The notes below the pieces were generated by a model, which was not told the origin of the DNA, did not search any database, and worked only from the letters and a program-made list of their open reading frames with translations. From Flammeovirga sp. OC4 (lineage in GTDB: Bacteria; Bacteroidota; Bacteroidia; Cytophagales; Flammeovirgaceae): a stretch of 64,000 bases of DNA. A program made the translations under genes and the position numbers. Within the stretch, counting starts at the first letter, position 1. Each line of letters starts with the position of its first letter. Where the stretch lies: assembly GCF_000812565.1 (NCBI RefSeq), contig NZ_JTAM01000002.1, forward strand, positions 248,001 to 312,000, given 5' to 3'. Positions 60,709 through 64,000 of this stretch are shown piece by piece.

Positions 60709-61086
60709 ATGATAAAGAGACTTTTTTTTCTTTTTGTTCTGGCCAATGTTTTACTCTCTTGTGCAAAATCTAATGATATTTCACAAGAAGATTTTGATAT
60801 GAAAACATGGAAAGCAGACCCTATGGCTTGTAATGGAGAACGTGCCAAATTGGAAGACGATTTCCTTGCTGTAAAAGATAAGCTTATCGGAACAAGCATC
60901 ACTGATATCAGAAAAGTGTTAGGCAAACCTGATCGAGTAGATTTGGACAACAGAAGTACCAAACAGTATGTTTACTTTATTCATTCAGGAGGGCAATGTG
61001 AAGGGAAAACAGGAGAAAATGGAAAATCTTATAAAGTGTTTTTTGATGCATTGGAGTTAGTAAAAGAGGTAACACCAATTCTCTAG
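60709..61086 (+). CDS. Small lipoprotein, SmpA/BamE-like pattern
   Basis: 125 residues. A lipoprotein signal (MIKRLFFLFVLANVLLSC) has its Cys at residue 18. The mature part contains KLIGTSITDIRKVLGKPDRVD followed by strands TKQYVYFIHSGG and KSYKVFFDALELV, the helix-helix-strand layout of small BamE/SmpA-like outer membrane lipoproteins. Two further Cys are present (MACNGE, GGQCEG) and may pair. It sits seven bases after accC, an unexpected operon partner. Terminator at 61126-61161. Confidence 0.75.
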   Translation: MIKRLFFLFVLANVLLSCAKSNDISQEDFDMKTWKADPMACNGERAKLEDDFLAVKDKLIGTSITDIRKVLGKPDRVDLDNRSTKQYVYFIHSGGQCEGKTGENGKSYKVFFDALELVKEVTPIL

Positions 61087-61422
61087 CATTACTTTAAAAG
61101 GGAAAGTTTCTTAGTACTATAAATGAAAAAGAGTGTCAAAATAGAAGTTGACACTCTTTTTCTAATTTTAATAGTAAGTAAATAGATTATAAATGATTAA
61201 ATTCATTGAATCGTGTTAATTGGCCTTAGTAACGAATTTAGAAAGTTGTTAAAAGGTCAGGCGATGAATGTAATTTGTTAATGGTAAATATTACCCTTTT
61301 TTATGTGAACTAAAAATATTTAGTACGAGGAAAAGGAAATGCTGATGTACTGTTTTACATTATTCCTCATTAATAGTAAGCAAAAAAGAAGTATTTTTTT
61401 CTAGCCTTACTGTATACAAATA
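61087..61422. other. Intergenic region, 336 bases
   Basis: Contains the terminator at 61126-61161 and then AT-rich sequence. A short dyad GGTAAATATTACC (61283-61295) lies 128 bases before the next gene and could be an operator. No gene was seen. Confidence 0.5.
61126..61161 (+). terminator. Terminator of accC-lipoprotein operon
   Basis: AAAAAGAGTGTCAA pairs perfectly with TTGACACTCTTTTT (14 base pairs), and the T-run continues after the stem. Confidence 0.88.
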
Positions 61423-62109
61423 GTGATAAAGAGGGTTAACTTGAAAAATAAGCAGAAGTTGGATTATAAGTTTTTAAAACAGCTAGTAAAGCAAGGGGAG
61501 GGACAGACAATCGAGTTTAAGAAGAAGGCTGCCGATCCAATAAAAATTATGAAGGAGGTAGTAGCCTTTGCCAATAGAGAAGGCGGTTACCTAATTGTAG
61601 GTGTGACAGATCATGGACGAATTGATGGTTTTATAGATATAGAAGGAGAGAAATTTGTATTAGAAAAAGCAATTCAAGAGCACGTCTCAGTGGATATTGA
61701 TTATATCATTCATGAAGTGAGTATATCAAGTACACATCAAGTATTGGTTTTTGAAATTCCTCCAAGTGATAAAAAGCCTGTTTTTCTATGGTATAACCTC
61801 AAGAAAAAAACAGGAAGGGCTTATATCAGAGTGGTAGATAAAAGTATTCAAATGAGCCGTTTGATTCGAAGACTTTTGAAAGAAAAGTCTAAAAATCAGG
61901 TTAACACATTGGAATATGGAGCCAACGAAAGGTTGGTTCTTCAAATGCTTGATAAGTCAAAACAGATTACTTTGAATGAATTTATAAAGGCTTCACAATT
62001 GGAAGAAAACCAAGCTATGGATGTTTTGATCAATATGTGTCTTACCAATGTGATTGTCCCTATGCCTATGGACCCTGAAGATCGTTTTGTAATGAATGTT
62101 GTGAATTAG
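61423..62109 (+). CDS. AlbA_2 (Schlafen-like) domain protein
   Basis: 228 residues starting at a GTG. The AlbA_2 domain (about 22-145) has GQTIEFKKKA, VVAFANREGGYLIVGVTDHG and a late strand VLVFEIPPSDKKPVFLWYN. The C-terminal third has a winged-helix-like pattern (NERLVLQMLDKSKQITLNEFI). Such proteins are predicted DNA- or RNA-binding regulators, and many bacterial Schlafen-like proteins are linked to mobile elements or defence. Here it stands alone between terminators, with no toxin or helicase partner, so an ordinary regulatory role is equally possible. Confidence 0.85.
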   Translation: MIKRVNLKNKQKLDYKFLKQLVKQGEGQTIEFKKKAADPIKIMKEVVAFANREGGYLIVGVTDHGRIDGFIDIEGEKFVLEKAIQEHVSVDIDYIIHEVSISSTHQVLVFEIPPSDKKPVFLWYNLKKKTGRAYIRVVDKSIQMSRLIRRLLKEKSKNQVNTLEYGANERLVLQMLDKSKQITLNEFIKASQLEENQAMDVLINMCLTNVIVPMPMDPEDRFVMNVVN

Positions 62110-62127
62110 TGGTCTCACTCTAATCGC

Positions 62128-62171
62128 AAAAACTCCTAAAGCGTATGAGATTACCCTTTAGGAGTTTTTTT
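62128..62171. terminator. Bidirectional terminator between AlbA_2 gene and T9SS cargo gene
   Basis: AAAAACTCCTAAAG (62128-62141) pairs perfectly with CTTTAGGAGTTTTT (62156-62169), followed by a T-run. Confidence 0.88.
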
Positions 62172-62191
62172 GTCTTAGTAATTACAGTCAG

Positions 62192-63337
62192 TTATCTAAT
62201 AATTAATTTCTCAATACTTTGTTGTCTTCCAGAGTTTACTCTAATAATATACAACCCAGGAATTAAAGAGGATTCAAGATGGAGAGGATATGTAATAGAG
62301 CGTTGACCATCATCATTCATAGATTTTGTAAATACTAATCTACCTTCTTTATTAAATATGTTAATTTCGGTTCTATTTCCCAAGTTAATACCACTGATAA
62401 GTAGTGTAACATTACCGCTCTCAGCGGGATTTGGAAAGACTGACGTTTTTAAAGTGTTTTGTTCAGTGATGGGGTAAACCACTAAAGGACCAAAAGTTTC
62501 GCTTCTTGTATCGAAATCATACTGGACAAGCTTATAATATACCTCAGTGTTATATGTTTTAGTATCGATAAAAGAATAATGGATAAGCGTATTTGAGTTA
62601 CCATTGGCTTCAACAGTTCCCAAGATCTCCCAACTTCTTTTATCAATGGAAGAGTAAACTTCAAAATGCGATGCATTGATTTCAGAGGCAGTGGCCCATT
62701 TTATGGCTATTCCTTCTTCTATGATAGATGCAGAAAAAGAAACCAATTCAACAGGTAAATCAAAGCCATCATCTTTGAGTTTTTCAGAGATATAGGGTGG
62801 AAGCGAATCAATATTTTCTCCTTCACCACCTTTATGCCCTCCTTCAATTTCAATTTTCCCTGAAGCATAAGGTGGTTGATCATGATCATCCTCTCCACCT
62901 TTGATTTCTCCACCACCCGTAATGTTACCTAGTACAATTAAGTATACGTGTTTTGAATTTCCATTACTATTGTTGTATTGTAATGTACCTTCAATTTCGA
63001 GATTACCATCTATAACCAAAACAGAAGACTCTTCAATCGTTACAGTTTGATCTTTTGCTATTGTGAGATTCCCTTTTATGGAGCTATAATGTGTTAATTC
63101 ATTATTATTGATCGTTCCTTTACGACCAAATTGATGATTGAAAGTGACTGTTGTATTAACGCCGTCTGAAAATGGGATCACTTGAACATCTCCTAAGCTG
63201 TAAGAGATTTCAGTCCAGTCTGCCCCGCCAATGATGATGTCATTTCTTTGTGTTGCATCAATGATCTCAAGTTGGGCAAATGAAATATTAAAAAAGAGAC
63301 ACACGAATAGTGATGTCATTAAAAGTTGGTTTATCAT
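62192..63337 (-). CDS. T9SS-secreted protein with C-terminal sorting domain
   Basis: 381 residues. A signal peptide (MINQLLMTSLFVCLFFNISFA) precedes a beta-rich region with hydrophobic strands (LTIAKDQTVTIEESSVLVI, LEIEGTLQYN), then a Gly/Glu/Asp/His-rich spacer (about 138-180) containing two PPY motifs. A fibronectin-like domain follows (LPVELVSFSASIIEEGIAIK ... ASEINASHFEVYSS). The last 80 residues form a type A T9SS sorting domain: VFPNPAESGNVTLLI, then GLYIIRVNSG and the final EKLIIR. The protein should be exported through the type IX system and attached to the cell surface or released. Its neighbour is a paralogue. Confidence 0.9.
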   Translation of the reverse strand: MINQLLMTSLFVCLFFNISFAQLEIIDATQRNDIIIGGADWTEISYSLGDVQVIPFSDGVNTTVTFNHQFGRKGTINNNELTHYSSIKGNLTIAKDQTVTIEESSVLVIDGNLEIEGTLQYNNSNGNSKHVYLIVLGNITGGGEIKGGEDDHDQPPYASGKIEIEGGHKGGEGENIDSLPPYISEKLKDDGFDLPVELVSFSASIIEEGIAIKWATASEINASHFEVYSSIDKRSWEILGTVEANGNSNTLIHYSFIDTKTYNTEVYYKLVQYDFDTRSETFGPLVVYPITEQNTLKTSVFPNPAESGNVTLLISGINLGNRTEINIFNKEGRLVFTKSMNDDGQRSITYPLHLESSLIPGLYIIRVNSGRQQSIEKLIIR

Positions 63338-63531
63338 TGTTTAGTTTAAAATAGAGATTGATTGAAAATGGTGTATCAGAAGTTTAAATCTCTTTTATTG
63401 ATTAATGTAAATTAGGATAACGTATAAAAATATTCGTTTAATGCAAAACTAGTCATGAGAAGATTGAAGTACAAATTGTTGTTGAAGTTTAACAGCGTAA
63501 AAAATGATTATTTTTATTAGATCTAACGAAT

Positions 63532-63563
63532 AACACCTGAAGAGAATAATCTCCTCAGGTGTT
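63532..63563 (-). terminator. Hairpin after the second T9SS cargo gene
   Basis: AACACCTGAAGAGA pairs with TCTCCTCAGGTGTT with one mismatch and an ATAA loop. It lies 19 bases past the stop codon; the U-tract is weak. Confidence 0.55.
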
Positions 63564-63581
63564 CTAAGTTTATTTTGATAG

Positions 63582-64000
63582 CTATTGTATAATGATCTTC
63601 TTCATGTCTTTTGATGTACCTGAAATTATTTTTAAAATGTATAGCCCTGGCTTTAATTCAATTTTATTTTTTAATGAATAGATTGTTGATGTGGTATTGT
63701 CAATCGTATCATATAATACCAAATTACCCTTTCCATCCATAATTTGAAGAGTAGTGGTAGTTTCTAAATTCATACCACTCATTTGAATAGAAACTTGTCC
63801 GTCAGTACTTGGATTTGGGAATACACTAGCTTGAAAGTTATTTCCCAAAGAGTTTGACTGTACTACAATTGGTCCAAAGGTCTCATTTTGACCATCAAAA
63901 TCATATTGTACTAATCTGTAATAGACTGTGGTTTGATACACTCGATAATCGTCAATGCTGTAGTCAATTAAGTTTGAAGTATTCCCGTTAGCCTCTACTC
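63582..64000 (-). CDS. T9SS-secreted protein, C-terminal part (5' end beyond the window)
   Basis: The frame stays open to the window edge at 64000; the internal GTG at 63941 is not the start. The visible 139 residues start VEANGNTSNLIDYSIDDYRV and continue YYRLVQYDFDGQNETFGPIVV, closely matching the fibronectin-like end of the 62192-63337 product (VEANGNSNTLIHYSF, YYKLVQYDFDTRSETFGPLVV). A T9SS type A sorting domain follows (VFPNPSTDGQVSIQMSG ... GLYILKIISG ... KKIIIQ). It is a tandem paralogue of its neighbour, 244 bases apart. Confidence 0.92.
   Translation of the reverse strand, partial: VEANGNTSNLIDYSIDDYRVYQTTVYYRLVQYDFDGQNETFGPIVVQSNSLGNNFQASVFPNPSTDGQVSIQMSGMNLETTTTLQIMDGKGNLVLYDTIDNTTSTIYSLKNKIELKPGLYILKIISGTSKDMKKIIIQ

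Noticed and set aside
1-64000. CRISPR array, insertion sequence or prophage
   Set aside because: No regularly spaced repeats, transposase, integrase or phage structural genes were seen on either strand.

Overview
The window is AT-rich chromosomal DNA from a Bacteroidota bacterium, most likely a marine Cytophagales/Flammeovirga-like organism (the genus is inferred). Supporting features are a SusC/SusD pair, two proteins with type IX secretion (T9SS) C-terminal sorting domains, a type III (716-residue) glutamine synthetase, Bacteroidota-type TAnnTTTG -7 promoter elements, and few Shine-Dalgarno sequences. No insertion sequence, prophage, integrase or CRISPR array was found. The genes look like a resident chromosome with small accessory insertions.

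Layout. 1-4028: a partial TetR regulator with a palindromic operator, two tandem paralogous secreted proteins of unknown function, and an acyltransferase with unusual motifs. 4360-15450 (+): rplU-rpmA with a well-formed promoter, dnaA with a very long low-complexity linker, a 931-residue membrane-anchored protein, lptC, two tiny membrane proteins, a vWA membrane protein, and a conserved 502-residue protein of unknown function. 15497-19007 (-): a two-gene cassette of a DUF3696-type AAA ATPase and a 353-residue partner, the best candidate here for an undescribed (possibly defence) system. 19219-27886: housekeeping and metabolic genes, namely an Fe-S fusion protein, a DUF389 membrane protein, uracil permease, metallophosphoesterase, YdjM-like hydrolase, a small acidic lipoprotein and hemN. 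28275-30262 (+): NTF2-like protein, DUF2200, Crp/Fnr regulator and flavodoxin-fold NAD(P)H oxidoreductase.

30344-36368 (-): a SusC/SusD pair followed by a miniature membrane-spanning AraC regulator that resembles a hybrid two-component sensor stripped of its kinase and receiver domains. 36700-41608: PhzF-like protein, DM13 lipoprotein, feoAB ferrous iron uptake, and an alpha/beta hydrolase. 41649-47065 (-): tRNA-His and a nitrogen assimilation block (amt, BBP2-type porin, type III glutamine synthetase), preceded by topB. 50052-51780: a second tandem pair of paralogous secreted proteins with conserved cysteines. 52354-64000: an ABC transporter of the MacB/FtsX type, two helical-repeat proteins, accC, a small lipoprotein, an AlbA_2 (Schlafen-like) protein, and two tandem T9SS cargo proteins, the last cut by the window edge.

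Functional themes are nitrogen uptake (amt-porin-glnN), iron (feoAB beside a DM13 lipoprotein), import of an unknown nutrient (SusCD with its regulator), and repeated local tandem duplication of secreted proteins (442-2847, 50052-51780, 62192-64000). All names come from reading motifs; no database search was run.
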